In this document: positions 20,494 through 28,396 of the stretch, one piece after another
Layout: each line of letters begins with the position of its first letter
Position numbering within the stretch: the first letter of the stretch is position 1
The notes under the pieces: generated by a model
What the model saw: the letters and a program-made list of their open reading frames with translations, nothing else
The model's database searches: none
Told to the model about the DNA's origin: nothing
Assembly: GCF_014651055.1 (NCBI RefSeq)
Contig: NZ_BMWD01000015.1
Location: 62,001-126,000 of the forward strand
Direction of reading: 5' to 3'
Source: Streptomyces fructofermentans
Lineage (GTDB): Bacteria > Actinomycetota > Actinomycetes > Streptomycetales > Streptomycetaceae
Length of the DNA: 64,000 nucleotides
Position numbers and translations under genes: made by a program

Positions 20494-21117
20494 ATGACTA
20501 CTTCGAGTTGGACGGCCGCCTCCGCTCAGGTGGCTTCCTCGCGCCGACGCGGCGCCGTGCTCGAACGCGCCATCCTCGATGCCGCCCTGGAGCAACTCAG
20601 CACCGTCGGCTGGAACGGGCTCACGATGGAAGGCGTCGCCGCCGGCGCCCAGACCGGCAAGGCCGCCGTCTACCGGCGCTGGCCCTCGAAGGAGGACCTC
20701 GTCGCCGACGCCCTCCAGGCCGCGCTGCCCCCGCTCCAGGGCGTGCCCGATCTCGGGAACGTGCGGGACGACCTGCTCGAACTGTGCCGGCGCGCGCGCC
20801 AGGCCATGTTCTCGCGCCCCGGGTTCGCCCTTCGCTCCGTCCTTCACGAATGCGACAGCTCTCAGGCCGAGCGGTTCCACGGAGTGATCTTCGAAGGCGT
20901 GATCGAGCCGACCGTCAAGCTGCTCCGCGAGGTGATCGGCCGGGGAATCGAGAGGGGAGAAGTGCGGCCCGACGCCGCGAACCCCTACGTCTTCGACGCC
21001 ATCCCCGCGATGATGATGTACCGCTCGAAGGTGTGCGCGAGCGAATGGACCGAGCGGGACCTCGAAGAGATGATCGACCAGTTCATGGTCCCGCTGCTGA
21101 GGCCCGGGGTCGCCTGA
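20494..21117 (+). CDS. TetR-family transcriptional repressor
   Basis: 207 residues from ATG after CGGAGA; the longer frame to 20401 begins within leader sequence. The N-terminal helix-turn-helix spans about residues 15-62 (RRGAVLERAILDAALEQLS, GLTMEGVAAGAQTGKAAVYRRWPSKEDLVADAL). The C-terminal domain (from about 75) has the TetR_C ligand-binding pattern seen in regulators of efflux pumps. It is divergent from the MFS transporter, and the two perfect palindromes between them are the likely operators. The inducer is unknown. Confidence 0.9.
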   Translation: MTTSSWTAASAQVASSRRRGAVLERAILDAALEQLSTVGWNGLTMEGVAAGAQTGKAAVYRRWPSKEDLVADALQAALPPLQGVPDLGNVRDDLLELCRRARQAMFSRPGFALRSVLHECDSSQAERFHGVIFEGVIEPTVKLLREVIGRGIERGEVRPDAANPYVFDAIPAMMMYRSKVCASEWTERDLEEMIDQFMVPLLRPGVA

Positions 21118-21209
21118 CCCGTCCCCGGGCGGCCGCCGCGGGGGGCCGGGGCCGCCCGGGGAGGCCTGGGTGTCGCGACGGGTTCCGGGCGGCGTAGTCT
21201 GAGGACGCC

Positions 21210-21911
21210 ATGCCGTACGAACCACCCACCCACACCGTCGAGCGCTCGCTGCGCGCCACGACCGGAGCCAAGGTCGTCGCCGGCGTCGACGAGGTGGGGC
21301 GCGGCGCCTGGGCCGGCCCGGTCACCGTCTGCGCGGCGGTCACGGGCCTGCGGCGTCCGCCCGAGGGCCTCACCGACTCCAAGCTCCTCACCGTCAAGCG
21401 GCGCAACGTCCTCGCCGAGCAACTGGCGACGTGGGTGACCTCCTACGCCCTGGGCCACGCCTCTCCGGAGGAGATCGACAGCCTGGGGATGACGGCCGCA
21501 CTGCGCCTGGCCGCCTGTCGCGCCCTGGAGGCACTGCCGGTGCGTCCCGACGCGGTGATCCTCGACGGGAAGCACGACTACCTCGGGGCGCCCTGGCGGG
21601 TCCGTACGGTGATCAAGGGCGATCAGTCCTGCGTCGCCGTCGCGGCCGCCTCGGTGATCGCGAAGGTCCAGCGCGACAAAATGATGGCCGAACTGGGTGC
21701 GGACCATGCAGACTTCGGATTTGCGGCCAACGCCGGGTATCCGTCACCGGTGCACAAGGCCGCGCTGGAGTTGCGGGGCCCCACCCCGTACCACCGGCTG
21801 TCGTGGGCGTATCTTGATGCGCTGCCCCAGTGGCGGCACCTCAAGAAGGTCCGCAGTTGGGCGAACGAAGGCGTTCCGGAGATCGAAGGGCAGCTCGGCT
21901 TCGATTTCTGA
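21210..21911 (+). CDS. rnhB: Ribonuclease HII
   Basis: 233 residues. It cuts RNA in RNA-DNA hybrids and removes single ribonucleotides from DNA. The catalytic acidic residues are in GVDEVGRGAWAGP (Asp-Glu near residue 27), DSKLL and ILDGKHDY; the conserved AAASVIAKVQRDKMM is also intact. Length fits the family. An upstream TAGTCT element 12 bases before ATG suggests a leaderless transcript. The next gene begins 68 bases on. Confidence 0.92.
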   Translation: MPYEPPTHTVERSLRATTGAKVVAGVDEVGRGAWAGPVTVCAAVTGLRRPPEGLTDSKLLTVKRRNVLAEQLATWVTSYALGHASPEEIDSLGMTAALRLAACRALEALPVRPDAVILDGKHDYLGAPWRVRTVIKGDQSCVAVAAASVIAKVQRDKMMAELGADHADFGFAANAGYPSPVHKAALELRGPTPYHRLSWAYLDALPQWRHLKKVRSWANEGVPEIEGQLGFDF

Positions 21912-21979
21912 CGGTTCCGTTCGCACTCACGTGCCACCCGCTCACGCGGGTCGCATCGGCGTTTGATAAAAATCAGCTC

Positions 21980-22609
21980 ATGCCTCTCATTCCCGAGGAG
22001 CCTCAGATTCACGAGAGTGCCCAGGGTCCCCGCGTCGCTCCGGCCAGTGGCCGTACCGCGCCGACCCCCCGTCCCGTACCCGGCCCCCGTCCCGCGGCCC
22101 CGCCGCGGCCCGGCCGTCCGGGTCCTGTCCGGCCCGCGCCGCCGGTGCAACGAGCACCGCGCGACACGGCCGTGGTCAAGCCGGGGCCGTCCGCTCCGGT
22201 GGCCCCCGCCGCTGCCTCGACCCCGCAGATCCAGCTGATCCCGGCCTCGGCCCAGGGTGCGCTCGACGCGGCCGAGGAAGCGGTCGACCTGCTTCTCGAG
22301 TCGGGCCGGTCCCCCGGTGAGGTGCTGGTGATCACCACCGGCGAACCGCACCCGTGGGCCGCGCACGAACTGTCGTTCGGCGAGACCGCCTACTGGGCTC
22401 AGCACGACGCGGGAGACGACGTGTTCTACGCCGACGCCTCCGCCGTCGCTCGTGCCGCGTCCCGTCCCGTGGTCGTCGTCGCCGTCAACGGCGGGCCCGA
22501 CTCCGTCGCCGCCACCGCCCTGCCACAGGCCCTCGGCCGAGCCGGTGCCCTGCTGATCGTCTGCGGTGACCCGCAGCAGATCAACTCGGTGCTGGGCGCC
22601 GGAGTCTGA
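21980..22609 (+). CDS. Conserved hypothetical protein with a proline-rich N-terminus
   Basis: 209 residues from ATG (MPLIPEEPQIHESAQ). No ribosome site is seen; TGATAAAAATCA lies just upstream. The first 85 residues are Pro/Ala/Arg-rich and probably disordered (many PRPVPGPRP-type units). The folded part from about residue 88 reads ALDAAEEAVDLLLESGRSPG, VLVITTGEPHPWAAHE and VVVVAVNGGPDSVAATALP, ending in LLIVCGDPQQINSVLG. The last block recalls the C-terminal domain of UvrD-like helicase-associated proteins, but no helicase motifs are present and I do not assign a function. It sits between rnhB and recQ, both nucleic-acid enzymes. Confidence 0.7.
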   Translation: MPLIPEEPQIHESAQGPRVAPASGRTAPTPRPVPGPRPAAPPRPGRPGPVRPAPPVQRAPRDTAVVKPGPSAPVAPAAASTPQIQLIPASAQGALDAAEEAVDLLLESGRSPGEVLVITTGEPHPWAAHELSFGETAYWAQHDAGDDVFYADASAVARAASRPVVVVAVNGGPDSVAATALPQALGRAGALLIVCGDPQQINSVLGAGV

Positions 22610-22661
22610 GGACCCCCACCTTCCTTGGGTCCTCGGGGTGGAATGCCACTTCGGGTGGCAT
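22608..22661 (+). terminator. Two hairpins after the proline-rich protein gene
   Basis: GAGGACCC (22608-22615, overlapping the stop codon) pairs with GGGTCCTC at 22627. A second stem ATGCCAC (22643-22649) pairs with GTGGCAT (22655-22661) around TTCGG. Together they look like a transcription stop. Confidence 0.55.
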
Positions 22662-23289
22662 GACGCACGGTGGTCCGCTCGACGTGTGCCGGTACGGGGA
22701 ACTGTGCCGGTGCTCCGAGGGCTCCGCCGTGCTCACGGCTCGGGTTTTGCCCGCTGTCCTTTGTGGGGGCGGCCCGTGCGCTGGCCGTGGCGTGGGCTTG
22801 TTTCTGCGTGTGCGTGTGCGTGTCCGTGCGCGGGTTGCGGTCGTGGCTGTCGCGGTTCGCGTGCCGGGGTTCGAGGCCGTGGAGCGCGGTGGTTTCGGAG
22901 TGCGCCGGCTTCTTCGAGGGTTGGCGGTTCCGGAGACCGGTGGTGGCTCGGCTGGGCGTCGCGCCATGACGTCGGTCGGATCCGGAGCCCGTGCGCGGGT
23001 TCGGCCCCGCTCCGTTGCGGTACGCCGTGGACCGTCCCTTCTCCGTGTGGCCGTGGCCTGATTGTGCGGGTGAGCCCTTCACGTGTGTGGGGGCTGCTCC
23101 TGGGTCGGGCCCTTGCCGCGTGCCGCCGCCGGTGTGCGCCCGCCGGTACCGGTCCGAGGTCGTCGGACCGGCTTGCGGGTCGTGTGGCGAGCGCGTTCTC
23201 GTGTTCCGGTGTTTCCGGTCCCCCGGAGGATGGACTGTCTCCGGTGCGGTGCGGTGCGGTGCGGTGCGGTGCGGTGCGGTGCGGTCGGG
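22662..23289. other. 628-bp gene-free stretch, G/T-skewed, with a pentanucleotide repeat
   Basis: No frame on either strand gives a credible protein: plus frames are Cys/Trp/Arg-rich and minus frames are Thr/His/Arg-rich. The plus strand is strongly G+T rich and has runs such as GTGTGCGTGTGCGTGTCCG (near 22807). It ends in eight perfect copies of CGGTG (23242-23281), 8 bases past the stop of the minus-strand gene. Confidence 0.7.
23242..23281. repeat. Pentanucleotide repeat (CGGTG)8
   Basis: Eight perfect CGGTG units followed by CGGTC. It lies immediately downstream of the minus-strand RadC-like gene and is a candidate slippage site. Confidence 0.92.
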
Positions 23290-23913
23290 TCAGCGTGCGG
23301 CCGCGCGGCGCAGCAGCTCCGAGGCGGCGCCGCCGGTGCGGGGCTGCACGGGTTCGGCGGCGGCGAACGCTTCCATGGACTCCGGTATGGAGTCCGAGCT
23401 GGGGCGGCGTCCGCCCCGTCCCTCGCCGAGCACCTGCCAGCCGTCACGTGTCAGCGTGATGTACGCCCCGCAACGCAGCCCATGCAGAGTGCAGGCGTCC
23501 CGCAGCCCCCACATCCACGCTCCGTCCTCCTCCGTCCAGCGCGCGTCGCCGTCCCGGCAGTACAGCAGTACGGCTGTACGCACCGGAGTGCGGCGCCGCA
23601 GGTCGTGCGGGATGACCCGGCGCAGCTGCGCGAGCAGCGCGTTGCGGAACACCCAGCCGTCCGCCGGGGTCGGCCGGCGCGTGAAGGACGCGCTGGCGTT
23701 GAGCCGTTCGTCCGCGTCGAGGACGGCCACGACGGCGGTCGTGGGCCCGGGCCGATGCCGCGCGTGCAGTCCGCTGACGACCTCTCGCGGATTTCGCAAC
23801 AGGGGAATCCCTGCGGCGGCCCATTCGGCGGGTTCGAGCATCCGGGCCAGTGGGTTGGCGGAAGCGGACGTCGATATCGATGCCGCCGAGGACGGAGCGA
23901 ATCCGAAGGTCAC
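23290..23913 (-). CDS. Hypothetical protein resembling a degenerate RadC/MPN-domain protein
   Basis: 207 residues from a GTG placed 4 bases after GGGAGG; the frame continues upstream to 24072 without a ribosome site. The pattern NPREVVSGLHARHRPG, then TTAVVAVLDADERLNASASF and WVFRNALLAQLRRVI, recalls the RadC-like JAB/MPN fold. The metal-ligand motif HxHPSG expected of RadC is not present, so any metal-dependent activity is doubtful. The C-terminal part (LRDACTLHGLRCGAYITLTRDGW) would be the last strands. It lies downstream of recQ on the same strand, 223 bases away. Confidence 0.6.
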   Translation of the reverse strand: MTFGFAPSSAASISTSASANPLARMLEPAEWAAAGIPLLRNPREVVSGLHARHRPGPTTAVVAVLDADERLNASASFTRRPTPADGWVFRNALLAQLRRVIPHDLRRRTPVRTAVLLYCRDGDARWTEEDGAWMWGLRDACTLHGLRCGAYITLTRDGWQVLGEGRGGRRPSSDSIPESMEAFAAAEPVQPRTGGAASELLRRAAAR

Positions 23914-24136
23914 GGTCCTCCCTTCGGGTACGAGCCCGCACTGCGGGCGGGGGTCGGACTTGGAGGGCGCATCGCGGCGCAGCCCGAACGGGCGGCCCGT
24001 AAAGGGCCGCGCGGGGCGCGAGACCAATTCTTCCTGTCGAACTTGGTTGCGGCAACGAGCAATTGGGGCCACTGACCGGTATCAGTGAAACTGTCACATA
24101 TATCCCTGCACCAGTGTCGTCCGCAGAACGGGTATG

Positions 24137-26299
24137 TCACCCCTGCACTGCGAGGACCAGCGGCAACACCCCCTGCGCCCCGGCCCGCCGCAGCATGCGC
24201 GCGGCCACCGCGAGGGTCCAGCCCGTCTCGGTCGAGTCGTCCACGAGCAGGACGGGGCCCTCGGCGCGAGCCAGCTCCTCGGCGAGACCGGGGGGCACCA
24301 CGAGGGCGCCGTCGAGGGCCTTCAGCCTCTGTGCGCTGTTGCTTCTCGACACCTGAGCCGCCTCGGCCCCGGCCGCGTACTCGATGGAACCCAGCAGCGG
24401 AAGCCGTCCGACCTCGGCGATCCGCGCGCCCAGCGACCCGACGAGCTGCGGTCTGCCGCGCGAGGCCATGGTGACGACGCCGACGGGCCGCGCCGAGGCG
24501 TCGGGGCCGCCCGAGGCCCAGCCGCCGGGTCCCCGGGCCCAGTCGGCGAGCACGTCGACCACGGCCTTGACCACGTCGTCCGGCACGGGGCCGTCCGGGG
24601 CCTGGGGCGCGAGCATCGGCCGGAGCCGGTTGCCCCAGCCGATGTCGGAGAGCCGGCCCAATGCCCGACCGGAAGAGGCCTGTTCGCCGACCGGGATGCG
24701 CCCCTTCAGATCGACTCCCACCGCGGCGAGGCCCGTCGGCCACATCCTGCGCGGTTCGACCTCGACTCCCGCCCGGTCCAGCTCGCCGCGTGCCGAGTCC
24801 AGGGAGGCCGACGACACGGCGTCCGTGAACCGAGGAGCCGAGCAGTTGTCGCAACGTCCGCAACGTGCCGCGCCCTCGTCGTCCAGCTGCCTCCGCAGGA
24901 ACTCCATGCGGCAGCCGGTCGTGGTCACGTAGTCACGCATCGCCTGCTGTTCGGCCGCGCGCTGCTTGGCGACCCAGGCGTACCGCTCGCTGTCGTAGGT
25001 CCACGGTTCGCCCGTGGAGATCCAGCCGCCCTTGACGCGCCGGACCGCACCGTCCACGTCCAGGACCTTGAGCATCGTCTCGAGCCGGGACCTCCTCAGC
25101 TCCACCAGTGGTTCGAGCGCGGGCAGGGACAGGGGGCGGCCCGCCTGGGCTAGGACGTCCAGGGTGCGCCGAACAAGCTCCTCCGGCGGGAAGGCGAGCG
25201 ACGCGAAGTACTGCCAGATCGCCTGGTCCTCCTTGCCGGGCAGCAGGAGCACCTCGGCGTGCTCCACTCCGCGGCCCGCGCGGCCCACCTGCTGGTAGTA
25301 GGCGATGGGGGAGGACGGCGACCCCAGGTGGACCACGAAACCGAGGTCGGGCTTGTCGAAGCCCATGCCGAGCGCGGATGTGGCTACCAGCGCCTTGACG
25401 CGGTTGGCCAGCAGGTCCTCCTCCGCCTGCTGGCGGTCCGCGTTCTCCGTCTTACCCGTGTACGACGTCACTGTGTGCCCGTTCTGTCGCAGGAACGCTG
25501 TGACCTCCTCCGCCGCGGCCACGGTGAGTGTGTAGATGATCCCCGAGCCGGGCAGTGCGTCCAGGTGCTCGGCGAGCCAGCCCATGCGGTGGGCGGCGTC
25601 AGGGAGTTGCAGGACGCCGAGGCTCAGGCTCTCGCGGTCCAGCGGGCCGCGCAGGACAAGTGCGTCGGTGCTGCCGCCGGTGCCCAGCTGTTCGGCCACG
25701 TCGGCGGTCACGCGCGCGTTGGCCGTGGCGGTGGTGGCGAGGACCGGGACGCCCGGGGGGAGATCGGCGAGCATGGTGCGCAGACGGCGGTAGTCGGGCC
25801 GGAAGTCGTGGCCCCAGTCGGAGATGCAGTGGGCCTCGTCGACCACGAGCAGACCGGTCGCCGCCGCGAGCTTGGGCAGTACCTGGTCGCGGAAGTCCGG
25901 GTTGTTGAGTCGCTCCGGGCTCACGAGGAGCACGTCGACCTCGCCGGCCGCCACCTCGTCCTGGATGGTGTCCCACTCCTCCGTGTTCGACGAGTTGATC
26001 GTCCGCGCGCGGATTCCGGCACGGGCGGCCGCCTCGACCTGGTTGCGCATCAGGGCCAGCAGCGGGGAGACGATGACGGTGGGGCCGGCTCCCTGCTGGC
26101 GGAGCAGCGCGGTCGCGACGAAGTACACGGCCGACTTGCCCCAGCCGGTGCGCTGCACCACCAGGGCCCGGCGCTTGTCGGCGACCAGTGCCTCGATGGC
26201 CCGCCACTGGTCCTCGCGCAGCCGGGCCTCGCCCTCCGGGGCGCCGACGAGGCGGGCGAGAACGGTGTCGGCCGCGGTGTGCAGTGCTTCGTTGCTCAT
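24137..26299 (-). CDS. recQ: RecQ-family DNA helicase with a C-terminal phosphoribosyltransferase-like domain
   Basis: 720 residues from ATG (MSNEALHTA); a TTG four codons upstream is possible. The helicase core has motif I TGWGKSAVYFVATAL, motif II VVDEAHCISDWGHDFRPDY, motif III LATTATAN and motif VI YYQQVGRAGRG. The zinc-binding cysteines lie near residue 500 (CRMEFLRRQL, CGRCDNCSAP). There is no HRDC domain; instead the last 200 residues end in GPVLLVDDSTETGWTLAVAA, which is the PRPP-binding loop pattern of phosphoribosyltransferases (DD then TG). RecQ enzymes unwind 3'-5' in recombination repair. The role of the tail is unknown. Confidence 0.88.
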   Translation of the reverse strand: MSNEALHTAADTVLARLVGAPEGEARLREDQWRAIEALVADKRRALVVQRTGWGKSAVYFVATALLRQQGAGPTVIVSPLLALMRNQVEAAARAGIRARTINSSNTEEWDTIQDEVAAGEVDVLLVSPERLNNPDFRDQVLPKLAAATGLLVVDEAHCISDWGHDFRPDYRRLRTMLADLPPGVPVLATTATANARVTADVAEQLGTGGSTDALVLRGPLDRESLSLGVLQLPDAAHRMGWLAEHLDALPGSGIIYTLTVAAAEEVTAFLRQNGHTVTSYTGKTENADRQQAEEDLLANRVKALVATSALGMGFDKPDLGFVVHLGSPSSPIAYYQQVGRAGRGVEHAEVLLLPGKEDQAIWQYFASLAFPPEELVRRTLDVLAQAGRPLSLPALEPLVELRRSRLETMLKVLDVDGAVRRVKGGWISTGEPWTYDSERYAWVAKQRAAEQQAMRDYVTTTGCRMEFLRRQLDDEGAARCGRCDNCSAPRFTDAVSSASLDSARGELDRAGVEVEPRRMWPTGLAAVGVDLKGRIPVGEQASSGRALGRLSDIGWGNRLRPMLAPQAPDGPVPDDVVKAVVDVLADWARGPGGWASGGPDASARPVGVVTMASRGRPQLVGSLGARIAEVGRLPLLGSIEYAAGAEAAQVSRSNSAQRLKALDGALVVPPGLAEELARAEGPVLLVDDSTETGWTLAVAARMLRRAGAQGVLPLVLAVQG

Positions 26300-26350
26300 G
26301 GCCCCATGCAACCCGATGGGTCGGACAAAGCGCGAATGAGACCCGTGGGC

Positions 26351-26392
26351 TGTGCATAACCCTTGGCGTGGGCATGGCCGGGGTTATCCACA
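26351..26392. promoter_or_regulatory. Two DnaA boxes in inverted orientation upstream of recQ
   Basis: TTATCCACA (26384-26392) and TGTGCATAA (26351-26359, TTATGCACA on the other strand) both fit the DnaA-box pattern TTATNCACA perfectly. They lie between the divergent recQ and DUF4192 genes, 52 and 41 bases from the respective starts. The window has no other oriC features. Confidence 0.65.
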
Positions 26393-26432
26393 GGGGCAAG
26401 CGGAATCCTGAGATCCGCGCGATGGTCACGGC

Positions 26433-28001
26433 ATGACGAATCACAGCGAAACGACCGGGAATGTCGACGACGGTGACATCGGTGGGGCCGGAGCGCACGG
26501 CGGAGGCCGGGAGGGGGCGGCTGCGTCGGTCGGCGGACGGGACGGGACCGTCGGCGGCCCGCACGCCGAGCACCAGGTCACGCTCCGCACCCCGGGCGAA
26601 CTGGCCGATGCGTTGCCCTACCTGCTCGGATACCGCCCCGAGGACAGCATCGTCCTCGTGGCCCTGCACGACCGTGACGGGCGGGGGCGGTTCGGAGGGC
26701 GGGCCAGGCTCGGCATCCCGGCACTCGACGACGACTGGCCGTCGGTGGCCGGGCAACTGGCTCACGGGCTGGTGAAGGGCAGCGAGCGCAGGGGCTCGCA
26801 CCCCGAGAGCATGGTCGCCTTCCTCTGCCAGGACCCGAAGGACGGGGAGTCCGGCAGGCAGGTCATGGAACGGCTGCGCCCGTTGGCGCAACTGCTTCGT
26901 ACGGCCTGCGGAGCCCTGGACGTGCCCGTCATCGAGGCCCTGTGTGTCTCGGACGGCCGCTTCTGGTCGTACTGCTGCCCCAGCGAGCGGTGCTGTCCCC
27001 CCGACGGCACTTCCATGGGGATGCCCGGCACGTCGGTGCTCGCAGCCGCGGCGACCTACGCGGGACTCCAGGTGCGGGGCACGCTCAAGGAGCTGCGGGC
27101 CAGGCTCAGCCCCTGGGAGACCGCCGGGGTGCGGGAACAGGAGACCGCGCTCGACGCGGTGAGCATGGCGTTGATTCCGCGCATCCTCGACGACGAGAGC
27201 CGGGCGGAGGTGGCGGACCGGACGCTGGACCTGGCCCGGCTGGTCATGCGCAGGCTGGCCGCCGTCGCCCCGGTGGTCGGCACGCTCACCGCGGATCGCC
27301 GGGACGACGAGGCGCTGGCCCACGACGAGGCCGCCACCCTGATCCTCGGACTCCAGGACCGCACGACGCGGGACCGGGCCGCGGCATGGATGGAGGGCGA
27401 CGAGGCAGGACCGGCCCTGCGCCTCTGGCGGGCGCTGGCCAGGCGCTGCGTCGGTTCCTACGGCGAGCACGCCGCTGCCCCGCTGACACTCGCGGGCTGG
27501 GTCGCCTGGTCCTCCGGCGACGAGCTGGAGGCCCGCGAGGCTCTGGCGATGGCACTCGGAGCGGATTCCGGATACCTCTTCGCGCGCCTGCTCCACCAGG
27601 CGTGCAACGAAGGGCTGGACCCGGAGGCGATCCGGCGCTGCTTGCGCGGGGAGGGTTCCGATCGCCCGGAAGCCGAGACTCCGGGTTCCCCTCCCGCCTC
27701 GGACTCTGCTGGCGGGGTCGAGGGCGTCACGGGGCATGCCCAGACACGCTCGCCCCGGCCGGCCACCCGCCGCCGACGCAAGCCGCGGTCTCCGGAGAGC
27801 GGACCGGGTCGTCACCCCGCTGGGAAGGGCGCAGGACGTCCGGGTACCCGATCCGCCGTTGGCGGGGGTGGCCGTCCGGTGTCCGCAGCCGACGGCGAGC
27901 CCGCGATGGAGGGTCCGACCCGGAACGGGTGCGACGCGGGAGACACCGCCCCATCGCGCCGAGAGTCCGGCCGTAGGGGGAAGGGGCGGGGAGACACGTG
28001 A
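26433..28001 (+). CDS. DUF4192 family protein
   Basis: 522 residues from ATG. After an acidic/Gly-rich start of about 45 residues, the DUF4192 domain follows: LRTPGELADALPYLLGYRPEDSIVLVAL is its signature, with the later SDGRFWSYCCPSERCCPPDG and the C-terminal VGSYGEHAAAPLTLAGWVAW and ALGADSGYLFARLLHQACNEGLDP. The last 115 residues are basic and low-complexity (Arg/Gly/Ser-rich). The function of this actinobacterial family is unknown. It is divergent from recQ with DnaA boxes in the gap. Confidence 0.85.
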   Translation: MTNHSETTGNVDDGDIGGAGAHGGGREGAAASVGGRDGTVGGPHAEHQVTLRTPGELADALPYLLGYRPEDSIVLVALHDRDGRGRFGGRARLGIPALDDDWPSVAGQLAHGLVKGSERRGSHPESMVAFLCQDPKDGESGRQVMERLRPLAQLLRTACGALDVPVIEALCVSDGRFWSYCCPSERCCPPDGTSMGMPGTSVLAAAATYAGLQVRGTLKELRARLSPWETAGVREQETALDAVSMALIPRILDDESRAEVADRTLDLARLVMRRLAAVAPVVGTLTADRRDDEALAHDEAATLILGLQDRTTRDRAAAWMEGDEAGPALRLWRALARRCVGSYGEHAAAPLTLAGWVAWSSGDELEAREALAMALGADSGYLFARLLHQACNEGLDPEAIRRCLRGEGSDRPEAETPGSPPASDSAGGVEGVTGHAQTRSPRPATRRRRKPRSPESGPGRHPAGKGAGRPGTRSAVGGGGRPVSAADGEPAMEGPTRNGCDAGDTAPSRRESGRRGKGRGDT

Positions 28002-28396
28002 GTTCCGGGGACCAGCGTCGGATCGGGCGGTCCGCCGACCGGGGTCGGGTGCTCGGCGATGCCGCGCGGTGCGCTGGCGGGAAGCTCGGGAGGGTTTCGG
28101 TCCGCACCGGTCGACAGAGGCTGCTCCGGACCCGGCGAACCCGGCATTTCGTGTACTCGAGCTCAGCTCTGACGGCCGTCGCACACCGGTCTCCGCGGCA
28201 ACCGGCCCACGGCCAATCGGTCGGCTTCCACCGGCCCGTGCGTAACCGGGAGGGGGCCACTCCGTTCACCTGGGTGTCGCAGCTCGTGGCCGGGCCGTGC
28301 CGCGTCGGAACGCCATGGTCGTCGCCCTCGCCCAGCAGCAGCCCCTCACACGCCGCCGAGCGCACCCAGCGCACGGAGCACAGAAGAAGCCGCCCC
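28002..28396 (+). other. 395-bp stretch without a supported gene
   Basis: A frame from a GTG at 27998, overlapping the DUF4192 stop, reads through this stretch in phase with the next gene, but the predicted sequence (Arg/Ser-rich, unconserved) does not look like a domain. I take it as leader or promoter sequence; a 133-residue N-terminal extension of the debranching-like protein cannot be excluded. Confidence 0.5.

Noticed and set aside
22566..23459. Plus-strand 297-codon frame in the G/T-rich stretch.
   Set aside because: Cys/Trp/Arg-rich composition with no ribosome site; typical of a chance frame in G-rich DNA.
26351..26392. Chromosomal replication origin.
   Set aside because: Only two DnaA boxes; no dnaA, dnaN or gyrase genes and no cluster of boxes.
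25599..28184. 861-codon minus-strand frame covering part of recQ and the DUF4192 gene.
   Set aside because: Opposite real genes and without recognisable motifs.
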